From Dicaeum eximium (Eukaryota > Chordata > Aves > Passeriformes > Dicaeidae), in the NCBI GenBank assembly GCA_013396995.1, contig VWZP01008292.1, positions 710,742 to 774,741 of the forward strand: a stretch of DNA of 64,000 nucleotides. Reading direction: 5' to 3'. Under the pieces are notes generated by a model. That model did no database searches, was not told the DNA's origin, and was given only the letters and a program-made list of their open reading frames with translations. Both the position numbers and the translations under genes were made by a program. Below, piece after piece: positions 47,833-58,730 of the stretch. Within the stretch, counting starts at the first letter, position 1; each line of letters begins with the position of its first letter.

Positions 47833-49000
47833 CTGTATTTAAAACAAACAAACAAAATCATCCATCAACATTTTGGAAAGAAAGAGTATTTTTTCTTTCT
47901 TATCTAAAAGGTGGTCCTTACTACTCTTGCATGTGTTAGTACTCCTCAGCACATGACATTGGTGGGAATAAAAAGATTTTTTGGTCCTATGGAAACACTC
48001 TAAGATCAAAACACATCTGTGTGCTTGCAACAAGTGGTGAAAAAATAGAACTGGTTGCTGTGACAATATGCAAGCGGGCATCTTTTCCTCTGGCTGTTCA
48101 TTCTGTGCACTTTCAGTAACCCCACTGCTTGTGAGCAAGCAAGCACACACGTTAAAGAGGACATCAGACGCTGTGAATCGTTGTGATATATAATAAAAAC
48201 AACAACTAGATTACTGCATGGCTGTATGGGAATGTCACCTACAGAGCACATCCGCTGCTCAGCATCAGCTCCAGCTGCTGTGCCACGAACAGCTGTGCAC
48301 AGACCCAGCCCCAGCCATCTGTCCTGACCACAGGGAGAATGGAGCCGACTCACAGCCTTGCCCCTGCCAGTACATCCTGGTGCGACAGCGACCACCAGGC
48401 CTGCCTGCAGAGCCACCGGGCAGCCTGAAACACAACAGTGTCCTTATGCTGCCAGCTCAGACTAAGAGCAACCCTTCTATATTTACACTACATTGTGTGA
48501 GCTAATAAAAGAAAAATATTCACAGACTTAATAACTCAGTGGATGTCTTTCATTTGCTGAAAAAACTCAGTGACAAGTCCCTGCCCTCATCTGGTTTTCT
48601 TAATCAAGAACATTTCCCTTATGATACAAAATCCATCCTCAGCAAGTTATTAACAAAAAGTCATTAAGCTGCCTAGTTCAAAAATCTGCCCATATCAGAA
48701 TATTTTTCAAAAACTCAAGGAGGATCTTCAATACTAAAAATACATTTAACATAGCAGTTTAAATAAACATTTTATTTGAAGAGCAAATCATGGTCTGTGC
48801 TGTGGAACAAGTCCTCCATCCTGACAAGGATACCGAGATGAACCGATATTGGGCTTAACTTTGTATCTTTACATGCTCTTCACTCGTACATTTTTGCCCA
48901 ATTTAGAAGCCTGTTATTGGCATACTTACTGGGATAAACCATTATTTTAATTTTAAACTTGTTTTCTATTTAAAAAGCAACCCTATGCAGGCATATTTAC
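47833..49000 (-). other. RMND1: RMND1 5' intron (probable)
   Basis: Extends from the acceptor of the first coding exon towards the promoter island. A strong minus-strand donor (AAAAAG then GTAAATATG) at 49001/49000 is one candidate for the end of the non-coding first exon. Others lie further upstream in the island. Confidence 0.4.
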
Positions 49001-49199
49001 CTTTTTAAAGGCCTGATACCTCCCCGATAAAAAAGGAGCTGACAGAAACTCAGCAACTGCAACCCAGGTGGTGGAGAGCTGGGGCAAGGGGTAAAGTCTC
49101 CAGCAGGGTGTGGTAAGTGGCAGAAAGAGACTCAAAATGGTTTTGCTGGCGTTCCTAGCCTTACAGTAAGTTGAAAGAGAGATCATACAGACTGAATTC

Positions 49200-50700
49200 C
49201 ATGGAGGGGCCTGAGCGCAGACCGGTGGCACCCGAGGCACCACGCCAGAACGCGCGGACACAGCAATCCAAGGAGAAAGCGGGACAAAGGGCGACCACCA
49301 CAGGGCAGGAGGCGCCACCTCCGAGCGGCAGGCATGGAACTGGGGTTTATTTTCCAACATCTCTCCAGCGTACGGCACGCTTTGGCCACGCCTGCTGCCT
49401 CCCCGGCCAGGAGGCCCGGCTTGCTGCGGCACCGCCACCGACACACACGGATAGGGCGGGCCCGCTCCGCAGGCGGGCGGACCAGACCGGACCGGCACAG
49501 ACCAGCCCGCGAGCTCTACCCGGCCCACGCAGTCCGGATGCCTCCGGAGTGCCCCGGGGCCCGGCAGCCCCGGATGCCGGAGCACTCCGCCCCTTCCCGG
49601 CCCCCGCACTGCCGTCCTTTGCTCCAGGGCAAACGGCGCCCGCGCCGCCCCCGGCTGCGGCCCCGCGGCAGGAGCGGGGGGAGGGAGGCAGCGGAGCGAG
49701 GGCTCCGCTCCTATTGGCTGCGTGCCGGGGGGGCGGGCACAGCGCGCCGCAAGCCGACCAATCGGAAGGCGAGGCCGCCCCGCCCGCGCAGGCGGAGNNN
49801 NNNNNNNNNNNNNNNNNNNNNNNNNNNNNNNNNNNNNNNNNNNNNNNNNNNNNNNNNNNNNNNNNNNNNNNNNNNNNNNNNNNNNNNNNNNNNNNNNNNN
49901 NNNNNNNNNNNNNNNNNNNNNNNNNNNNNNNNNNNNNNNNNNNNNNNNNNNNNNNNNNNNNNNNNNNNNNNNNNNNNNNNNNNNNNNNNNNNNNNNNNNN
50001 NNNNNNNNNNNNNNNNNNNNNNNNNNNNNNNNNNNNNNNNNNNNNNNNNNNNNNNNNNNNNNNNNNNNNNNNNNNNNNNNNNNNNNNNNNNNNNNNNNNN
50101 NNNNNNNNNNNNNNNNNNNNNNNNNNNNNNNNNNNNNNNNNNNNNNNNNNNNNNNNNNNNNNNNNNNNNNNNNNNNNNNNNNNNNNNNNNNNNNNNNNNN
50201 NNNNNNNNNNNNNNNNNNNNNNNNNNNNNNNNNNNNNNNNNNNNNNNNNNNNNNNNNNNNNNNNNNNNNNNNNNNNNNNNNNNNNNNNNNNNNNNNNNNN
50301 NNNNNNNNNNNNNNNNNNNNNNNNNNNNNNNNNNNNNNNNNNNNNNNNNNNNNNNNNNNNNNNNNNNNNNNNNNNNNNNNNNNNNNNNNNNNNNNNNNNN
50401 NNNNNNNNNNNNNNNNNNNNNNNNNNNNNNNGAGCTGAGGGGCCGTCCGGCGCCCCGCCGCCGGGGAGCGGAGGTTTTGGGGCGCCGGGCGGGGCCGGGG
50501 GGCGGCTCTTGGCCCGCGGGGGCGGGCGGGGACGGCAGCGCTGGCGGCGCGCGGGGCCCGTAGGCGGCGCTGTCGCTGCCGCTGTCGCAGCCGCTGTCAC
50601 CGGCCCGGGCTGGCCGCGGGGTGGTGCCGGTGCCGGCGCCGTGCTGCCTGTGCAGCCGCTCGGCTCCGGAGCTGCAAGCACCGGGTGGAACTGTCACAGT
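49200..50700. promoter_or_regulatory. Shared divergent CpG-island promoter of RMND1 and ARMT1
   Basis: RMND1 (minus) and ARMT1 (plus) start on either side of this GC- and CpG-rich block, the same head-to-head arrangement as in other vertebrates. Left of the N gap are an inverted CCAAT box (ATTGG, 49713-49717), a forward CCAAT (49758-49762), a GC box (about 49727-49737) and an ETS-like CGGAAG (49763-49768). These elements are typical of divergent housekeeping promoters. Transcription starts cannot be placed because the centre is N. Confidence 0.75.
49798..50431. other. Assembly gap (634 N)
   Basis: Run of N inside the RMND1/ARMT1 promoter island. It probably hides the first coding exon of ARMT1. 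Confidence 0.99.
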
Positions 50701-51088
50701 AAAAATCGTTCTCCCACCCGGTGTGCGCTCTCTGTGCGGCTGGCCGCGGTCTGCTCGCTGTCCTCGCACATAAACAGCGTTTGGCAGGATGTAAAGTATA
50801 TAATGGAGAGCGCGTTTCTTGTTGATATGAGATACGCGATAAACTTTGAGCAGATATCTGTCTTTTTCACATTTCCCAGGTTTTGCATCTTGGTATCGTA
50901 GCGACAGAGGTCGCGTTTTAGCCTAGAATTAACTGCAATTTTCCTCTGTTTTAGCAGGGCCAGTCTTTTACCTTTTTCTTCCTTGAAAAGGCTGCTGTTT
51001 ATAATCTGCAAAAGTAGGCACAAGAACCTGACCAGTTTGAAATCTTTTTCATTTTGTTTTGGTTTTGTTTTTTANCTCTTTTTTTTAG

Positions 51089-51194
51089 ATCCTTTGCATA
51101 TTTTACAATTAAAGACAGACTTCCCCAGATCCTCACAAGAGTTATTGATACTTTGCATCGACATAAAAACGAATTTTTTGAAGAACATGGTGAG
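51089..51194 (+). CDS. ARMT1: ARMT1 coding exon 2
   Basis: Acceptor TTTTTTAG, with one ambiguous base (N at 51075) in the pyrimidine tract. Encodes SFAYFTIKDRLPQILTRVID and on to EEHGE (35 residues). Donor GAG then GTAAGA. Confidence 0.95.
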
Positions 51195-54100
51195 GTAAGA
51201 GTAAGGTCCCTATTTTCCCTGATGTTTATTGCCCTCTAGTCCTTGAGACCCTTTCTCTGCCTTGTTTTTACTGGTGAGACTTGTTTGTCTCAATCCTTTT
51301 GTCTGATTTTTTTTTTTACTGGCCACTGCTTTAAGGGCAGGTCAAGCTACTTTTAATACTGCTGTGTTATAACCCCAACTGGCAGGAAAGCACCACACAG
51401 CTCAGCGGGGTGGGGAGAAGTGAATGAGAAGGGTAAAAATGAGAAAACTTGCGCGTTTAGATAAGAGCAGTTTAAAAATGGGAATGAGAATAAATCGTAA
51501 TGAAAAGAGCAAAGAGAAATAGAACCCAAGAAAACCAAGTAAGGCAAGTGAAGGCAATTGCTCACCACTGACTGATACCCAGGCAGTGGCTCCCTGGACA
51601 GCTTCTCCTCCTGGTTTCCACCGCTGAGCATGACACCACATGGTCTGGAATAGCTTTTGGGTCAGTTAGGGTCAGCTGTCCTGGCTGTGTCCCCTCCCAA
51701 CACCCTGTGCACCCTCAGCCTCCTCACTGGTGGGCTGGGGTGAGGCCTTGACTCTGCAAGCCCGGCCCAGCAACAAGGAAAACATCCCTGTGTTGTCAAG
51801 CACAGATGTTGCTGTTGTCTCCAGCACAAATCTAAACCACAACCCCAATACCAGCTACTGTGAAGAAAATTAATTCTACCCCAGTCCAAACTAGCACAAA
51901 CACCTTGCATTTGTTTTTAAAAATGAAGCCATTTCATAATTTGCTAATAATAAAATAATAAAATATAATAATNATAATTTCTTTCTAGTAGCTATTTTTG
52001 ATTAGTTCTGTGGCACACCTTTCTGTCTAACCTCTTCCTTCTGATCTGTCACTTCTGCAACTGCATTACTTACTTGGGTCCTTGTGTTGATGCACTGTTT
52101 GACAGACAGTAACACCTTCTGAACATGACTGTGTTTCAAGACTCTCTTCACATCTAATAAGCCAAAAATCCAATCTAAAAAGAAGTTCCGTATGGAATTC
52201 ATTTTAGGATCTTGCATATGAAATGAGCTTTATTCACCAAAATATATTTTGTTGAATCAAGCTGTGATTTGTCAGGGACTCTCATATGGCAATTAAAACA
52301 TGGCACATTCCATGATCAGTTGATCTGTGTCTCTACAAGAATAAACTACAGAATAGGAACTTTTGTTCTCCACTTTTTTCAGAAGGGTGTTGAAGCAGAG
52401 AAGAGAGCTATATCTTTCCTCTCCAAACTGCGGAATGAGCTGCAAACAGACAAGCCAGTGACCCCTTTGGAAGATGAGCTGCCTGATGCTGTGCTGTGGA
52501 ACCAATACCTGGACTACCAACGAAATTTACCAAATGGAAATGGAGAACCAAGTTGGTTTCAGTCCCCTTGGCTGTTTGTAGAGTGTTACATGTATCGAAG
52601 GATCCATGCAGCATTAGTACAGAAGTAAGTATTTACTGGCTTGGTATATTACTTCACAATACATTGCTCTTCCCCATTTTTATTTTGGGAAGAAGAAAGA
52701 AAGCTGAGGAGTAAGATAAAGGAAGATCTTAAGCTTTTAGCTTATTCCTTTTTCCTCATCTTGCACATCAGATTTAAAATTAATGCCTTCTTACATTCAG
52801 CAGAATTTGAAGCTTATTAATTTTTTTATGCTTCAGTTTTGGTGAGTTGGTCTACATGAAAACTCTTGAGCTTGACTGTATAGCTTGACCTTGCAGGCTA
52901 AAGTGAATTGAGATATGAAAACCACGAAGCATTTCTACAAGGTTTGTTGGTCTAGAATTTTCTCTTAAGGCTTAAACACAGAATATGAGAGCCACAAATC
53001 TGTTGGGAATTCTAACTTGTTTTGCTGCTTGCAGTCTGAAGTTACCATTTGATAACTGTTTCTTACAGCAGTAAACCCATCTTAAGCAGGCCCTGTTGTT
53101 CATTCTACACCAGCTTCTTAGTTACAGCAGTGCTTGCAGACCATGTGTTGCATCGAATTTTGGGAGCTGATACTGGTTAAAAATAACTGGGCAGGAAAAA
53201 CTTGTTGTGCTGGTACCATGGAGATGTGCCAGTACAATGTCATAGGGTAGGAACGAACAGTTTAAGATTCCGTTGCTGCCAAAAAAATCTGAAAGCTCCA
53301 CGAGTACTGGATTTACCCTTAGTGTTGTGGAGATGCAAACACAGTAATGGAACTCAGTTCCTACTGGTATGGTGTGTAATTTGAACTCTTGTATCAAAAG
53401 CTTCAAATATGAGGTTGATTCGCTGGATTGCACTTTAGAAGCTGAGCAGATACTTTTCATTATTAACTGTTAAGTTTCTTGATCTCCATTATTTAGTTGC
53501 TCTTAAGCATATGCTTGGGTGGAAGTTCAGTCATTTGTTGAAAGGCCATCGTGCAAAAGTGTCTCATAATAGATTGGTCTATAATTTTTATATATTACAA
53601 CATTCTCATTTGTCATGGTAATTTTCTAAAATCCTAGTAAAGACTTTCGTAGGAATAACTTCCTATAACTGGAAGGGAATTTGGTATGGGAAGTACACTC
53701 CAGCACACAGAAACACATATAAAATCAGGCCAGCCCTTCTTGACTTCAGTTCACTTGTATGTTACAGTTTTAATTCTCTTGTCTGAAGATTGGAGTTCAA
53801 AATGCTCACTGTCTGTGCAGTTCCCCGAATTGTGTGATTGAATACTTGTTCACTTTCAGAATATATTGCTATATAAAGATGCCTTGCATAGTGTCTGTTT
53901 TAGCAAGATGCAATATTAGGCTGTTATGGAGATGTCTGAAAATCTAGTATGACAAATTACAAGTGGAAAATCTAACTAGGGCCTGTAGTACAGTCTGAAA
54001 AAGCTGACCTTTGAGCTTCCTTTGCATGTGCTGTGATGAGGAATGTGGGAAGTATGTCAACATATTTGTTCCTCTCTTTTTAGCCCACCTATTGACAACT

Positions 54101-55994
54101 TTGACGTATTTAAGGAAGGCAAGGCTCAAAATTTCTTTGAATCCCAAGAAGCTGTTATTGCCTTATGCACTTACTTTCAGGAACTTGTTAAGAACATCAA
54201 GGATCTAGATGAAAATCAACTTCAGGAGGAACTTTTTAAGCTATTGCAGGTAAACTGGTAGTGCTTAACACAAGAAATATATCTCCTATGAAACAAACAA
54301 GAATTTGACATTACAAAGAATCTGAACTTCATATGGAAATTAAAATATATATCTTCTGTTTGTAAAAGTTTGATGAAGTCCTGATAGCCCTACTGTAGTG
54401 CTGGTATTCTGAAAATATTTATATTTTGAGTGTTTGTGTTAAATGTGTCACTTTTTTATTAACTGCTGGTCTTCATTGTATATATGAAAACCCAGCAATT
54501 CTTCCTTCAAAACCAGGATCTTTCAAACATTTTAAGTCAAATTCCAGATGACCTTTTTAATATTTACCTATAATTTCTTATACAGTTAATTTTAGTTGGC
54601 ACTTAAAATTTTTTTAGACTTCTTTGGAGAAAAAATTAGAATTCAGTCTGGGTCAGAAGTGGTTTAAAAGCTTTGTAACAGCATTATTCTTGGAATATAG
54701 TGCCTTTGGATACAAACCCTAAATATTGTAGGATTACAAATAAGTCAATTGGCTGGCAAGAGTGTATACCAAGTATTTGATGAATCTTCATAAAGGGCTC
54801 ATTAGTGAGTACTTAAAATACATATATCTAAAATACTTACTTGGCTGCATATAATAAAAAATAAATCTGCTTTTATTATTCCTTTTTCTGTGTTACCAAT
54901 GATATTTTTTGGAATTACAGTATGGAGAATATTTCTGGTTTGAGCCTTGTGATCAATGTGTTTTTGTTGATCTAAATCTTCCATCTTTGTCGCTTCTGAC
55001 GCCTGTGTAAATACAGAGCTTTGTTTGGTTTCTTCCACAAAATCTTGTCCATGTTGAGATACCTATGCAAGAAGTTGAATTTTATTAAAGCTTGGAAGAA
55101 TATATGGAGTCAGAACCTTTATTACCTAAAACAAAAACAAGGGAACAAAATCCTCAGTGTATGTGAAGCTGAGCATGTAACTACAATGAGACTCAGTAAA
55201 TTCTTTTTTTTCCTTTTTTTTTCTAGGTGTCATTGTGGGGCAATAAGTGTGACCTTTCTTTTTCAGCTGGTGAAGACAGCTCTCAGAAATCTAGTCCTTT
55301 GCAATCCCTGGAAAACATGGTACCTTACATCTTAGTGAATGATATGGAAAAAGTTTGGTCACTACTTGTAAATGCCAAAAAAAATAGAACAGAAGGAAGT
55401 AATGTTAGAGTTGACATAATCCTGGATAATGCTGGATTTGAACTTGTAAGTGATCTTGTGTTGGCTGATTTCTTGTTATCGTCAAAGCTAGCTGATGAAA
55501 TCTATTTTCATGGAAAAAGTATTCCATGGTATGTATCAGATACCACAAAGCATGATTTTAACTGGACTATTAAACAACTGGGGTCAGCTAATCATATGTG
55601 GATGTCTAGATGTGGGATAAACTGGGAAGGCAATTTGAAAAAGGGAGTTTGGGTTTTCCGTGACCACATGTTTTGGACTTTACCACATGACTTTTCCAAT
55701 ATGAGTGAAGTTGCTCCTGACCTGTATGCTGAGCTACAGAAGTCAAACTTGCTTCTTTTCAAAGGTGATCTAAACTATAGAAAATTGACAGGAGATAGAA
55801 GATGGGAATACACTGTCCCGTTTCATCAAGCCTTGAATAAGTTTCATCCTGCGCCTCTCTGTAGTTTGAGAACACTGAAATCTGACACTCAGGTTGGCCT
55901 GAAACCTGGACAAGGTGAGCAAATTCAGGCTTCTGAACCTGAGTGGATGGTAAGTGGAAAATATGGCATAGTTCAGTTTGATGCTGGTCTCTAG
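51089..55994 (+). CDS. ARMT1: ARMT1, DUF89 damage-control phosphatase (partial: first coding exon missing)
   Basis: Exons 51089-51194, 52383-52624, 54084-54249 and 55227-55994 join in frame to 426 complete codons plus stop. The human protein (formerly C6orf211) has 441 residues, so only about 15 N-terminal residues are missing. ARMT1 belongs to the DUF89 metal-dependent phosphatases. It acts on phosphorylated sugars such as fructose 1-phosphate; an earlier report described carboxyl methylation of PCNA, which is debated. The metal-site motif ILDNAGFE (visible residues 236-243) matches human D253/N254, and SDTTKHD carries the Asp matching human D291. FKGDLNYRKLTGD and PGQGEQ are also intact. 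The likely site is cytosol and nucleus. The first visible exon begins with the last base of a codon, so an upstream coding exon must exist. No ATG lies between the gap and 50700. Confidence 0.96.
51365..51898 (-). mobile_element. Solo LTR, avian ERVL-like family, in ARMT1 intron
   Basis: On the minus strand the element reads, in order: TAGTTTGGACTGGGGTAGAA, TTCACAGTAGCTGGTATTGG, GACAACACAGGGATG, CAGAGTCAAGGCC, CACCAGTGAGGAGGCTG, GACACAGCCAGGACAGCTG and CATGTGGTGTCATGCTCAGC. These are landmarks of a very common bird LTR. It appears near full length, with TG/CA ends, and is inserted antisense to ARMT1. It has no internal coding region. Clear target-site duplications were not found, so the ends may be off by a few bases. 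Confidence 0.8.
52383..52624 (+). CDS. ARMT1: ARMT1 coding exon 3
   Basis: Acceptor TTTTTTCAG then AAGGGTGTTG. Encodes KGVEAEKRAISFLSKLRNEL to YRRIHAALVQ (80 residues) plus two bases of an Asn codon. Donor CAGAA then GTAAGT. Confidence 0.97.
54084..54249 (+). CDS. ARMT1: ARMT1 coding exon 4
   Basis: Acceptor CTTTTTAG then CCCACC. Encodes PPIDNFDVFKEGKAQNFFES to EELFKLLQ (55 residues). Donor CAG then GTAAAC. Confidence 0.97.
55227..55994 (+). CDS. ARMT1: ARMT1 terminal coding exon (catalytic core)
   Basis: Acceptor TTTTCTAG then GTGTCATTGTGG. Encodes VSLWGNKCDLSFSAGEDSSQ through GKYGIVQFDAGL and the TAG stop (255 residues) in one open frame. It contains all the DUF89 active-site motifs. Confidence 0.98.
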   Translation: MSLWGNKCDLSFSAGEDSSQKSSPLQSLENMVPYILVNDMEKVWSLLVNAKKNRTEGSNVRVDIILDNAGFELVSDLVLADFLLSSKLADEIYFHGKSIPWYVSDTTKHDFNWTIKQLGSANHMWMSRCGINWEGNLKKGVWVFRDHMFWTLPHDFSNMSEVAPDLYAELQKSNLLLFKGDLNYRKLTGDRRWEYTVPFHQALNKFHPAPLCSLRTLKSDTQVGLKPGQGEQIQASEPEWMVSGKYGIVQFDAGL

Positions 55995-58730
55995 TTAAAT
56001 GATTTGTAATATTCTGAAAGTGATATTAAGTCGGACTTTAATTACTTTCTCTGTTCCATGCTGGGCTTCAGTAAAGATTTTTTTGTTTGTGCTTTTTCCT
56101 CCCAAGTGATTTGTTATTTTTGTCCTGTGAAAGACTTTAATGTTGTGCAAAAATTCATAAACTATCTTCGTATATGTAAATCAATCTGCATTTCAATACA
56201 TTTTGTTTTCGCAATGTTCAATGTCAGCAGATCTTTAAGATGAGTATTTCGTTGTCCATAATATTTTTTCCTCATCAGTGAGTACGAGTTTAATGAGTGA
56301 AAGTGTTACAAGAGAAAAATTTGCTTCAGAAACAATTTCCCCAATGCCACATTAGCATGAATTTACTTATTTCAGAATAATTTGTGCTCCATGTCATTTC
56401 ATGCATTGCATGAAAGTTAGTATTTTAGAGAATTCAGAAGTTAATTACAGACAGATTATTCTGATGTTTCAAGTATAGTTTGCATTACATTAAGGGATAA
56501 GTTATTAGGTGACAGCTTGTAAACATTCATGTAGAATTGAAAATTGCATTTCAATTTTAAAGCACAAGTGAATGCTGCTAGCCAGTTTGCCTGTGGGAGA
56601 GTTGTCTCATCTAGTAGGAAGATTAGTGGGAGAAAGGACAATCTCATTTCAAGAATATTGAAGATGCTATTTATTTACAAAGCTCTACCAAAAAAGAAGC
56701 ACACAAAAAAATCTCCCCAAACAATAAGTTATGAAACCCAAGCAGTTGCATTTACTGGACTTTAGATTTAATGCAGACTTGATCTGCAGGTGGCCTCTCA
56801 GCAGTGTATGTGTGGGGTTCAAGCACCGCTGCTTCCTTCTGTTGTGGTAATTCTCTTTATTTTTCAAATGTATTCGTTTGGGGGTTTTTGATTGGTTGGT
56901 TGGTTTTTAAGAAGGATGCCTTAATTTTCAGGGAGGATATACAACCCCATTTGCACTGGGAAGTACAGGGTAGAGAAGCATATGCCATACAGATTCCTGT
57001 TAACTGGAGTTGTTAAGTGCCCATTTCTACCCTTCTGTCTTGGTCTCAAAAGCTGCTGCTTGTTATGTTCTTACAACAAAGAGCTATACAGTGGATAAAT
57101 ATGTTCCAAATGCTGATGACTTTGATTATTTGTGTTTATTTTCTTCTTCTTCTTAAATTTGAAAGAGTATTTTAAGGTTCCAAGGTCAAGTATTCAAAAA
57201 CAAAGATGCGAGGAATTTCATGAAGCAGTTGTAGGAAGGGTTATAATTTTGAGACCTGGGTTTACTGCTCTCAGCTCCTTTGTATCTTTGGCTTAGTACT
57301 CCTACAGGGTGAATTCATTCTCATCCTTAGGCATCTGATTGAAGTGCAGAAATTAGAAATCCAGTCAAGAAGGCTGAAGGTCAGACTGCTGAAGGTTTCT
57401 GACTGGAGAGAGCTCAGCAGCACTCCAGCTTTAGTGCTTTGATCAAATATGTAAATGACACAATGAATCTGTGCACTGGAGCCTCAAGTGTCTCATCTTT
57501 GAAAATGCTGTTAACTTGTTTCAAGTGCATTTTGAAGCAACAACTAAAATTAATAGTATGAAGTTATGATAAATACAATCCTACAAAATCAATTAGGAGA
57601 TGCAGCGGCATTTGCTCAGTATTACTGAATTATGAAGATGACTATGAGAGATGTCATTCTTAGCTTAGCATGTGAATGCTAATGTATGACATGATGTCAT
57701 GCTGAAAAAAAATAGTTCTATACTCCAGTTGATTAAAAGTGCACTTTCCATCTTTTGCCCCTCACATAGAGAAGTTTATGTGGTAACACACAGTGTGACT
57801 ATGTGGCTGTGTAAGGAATGCACAGCCATAACTTCCAAGTGCTTGAATTCTATAGCTGTAATTGCAGAGTGCTATCTCTAGGCAGAACTGAATATGCAGC
57901 ATACTTTTGTGTTTGTTGGTTGGCTACATTTTTGTAAATTTTTGATTTATTGTGTGAAAAAGAGAAAATAACAGCAGTGTTGCTGTAATGCAGTGTTACA
58001 GCCTCCCATGACACAACAAAGTTGTGAAGACATATTCCAATGAGGCACAGTGCTCTGCTGATGGGTTTGCTACAGTTTCCTTAAAAATAGGAAATGATTT
58101 TGTAGCTATTCAGTGTTAATTACTTTTTGTAATACAGCTTCATGAAATGCCAGCATGAACCTATTGCATTTGGGTGGAATTTAAAAACAACCTGAAGCAT
58201 GAATTACAACGCTAGCATGTGCTGTAATATAACATTTTTTTTACTGGGGTATTTAAGGAAGTTCCTTCCTCTATACATGTGTGTTACAAGTGATTGCCTA
58301 AAATGCTTCTACAGTATAACTCAGGAGCTACTAATTTGTATGTCCAAATTTTTGAGATTTTCATTTCATATGCCATTTGAAAATTTATTGCAAAAGCCAA
58401 AGGTATTTTCAGTAATTCTGAGGACCACAACAAAAAATGTTTTTTACTTTTTATTTTTGTCTTCTACCTTTTGAACAACTGTATTTGTAAGTCAGTTTTT
58501 AATGATAACTTTCATTGTTGATGAAATAGGAGGAAAGTAATGTCACAGGCACAGTGAAAGGCACTACACACATCTGTCTGAATACTTGATAAGTTGTCAT
58601 GTAAGATATCTAAAATAATTTCTTATGTATATGAGGTTTCTTAAAATAAATTGATGTGGAAAATAAGTTGATTGTATGACTAGAAGCTTGTAAGAATATT
58701 GAAATAAATTATATAATTTTGTGCAAGTCA
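55995..58730 (+). other. ARMT1: ARMT1 3'UTR (probable, end uncertain)
   Basis: AT-rich sequence after the ARMT1 stop with no coding exon. Poly(A) signals occur at 58645-58650 and 58703-58708, with later alternatives at 59368-59373 and 59755-59760. A GT/T-rich segment follows the 59368 signal. The choice among them cannot be made without transcripts. Confidence 0.45.
58703..58708 (+). terminator. ARMT1: Candidate poly(A) signal for ARMT1
   Basis: AATAAA about 2.7 kb after the stop codon, one of several candidates (58645-58650, 59368-59373, 59755-59760). Confidence 0.35.

Noticed and set aside
47819..47851. Upstream in-frame ATG extending RMND1 by 11 residues (MFVLNTVQREE)
   Set aside because: It lies before the AAATACAG acceptor, so it is intronic; the start was placed at 47818.
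49171..50901. Very long open frames across the second N gap
   Set aside because: Same artefact. The flanking sequence is promoter CpG island, and the visible ends do not resemble ARMT1 or RMND1.
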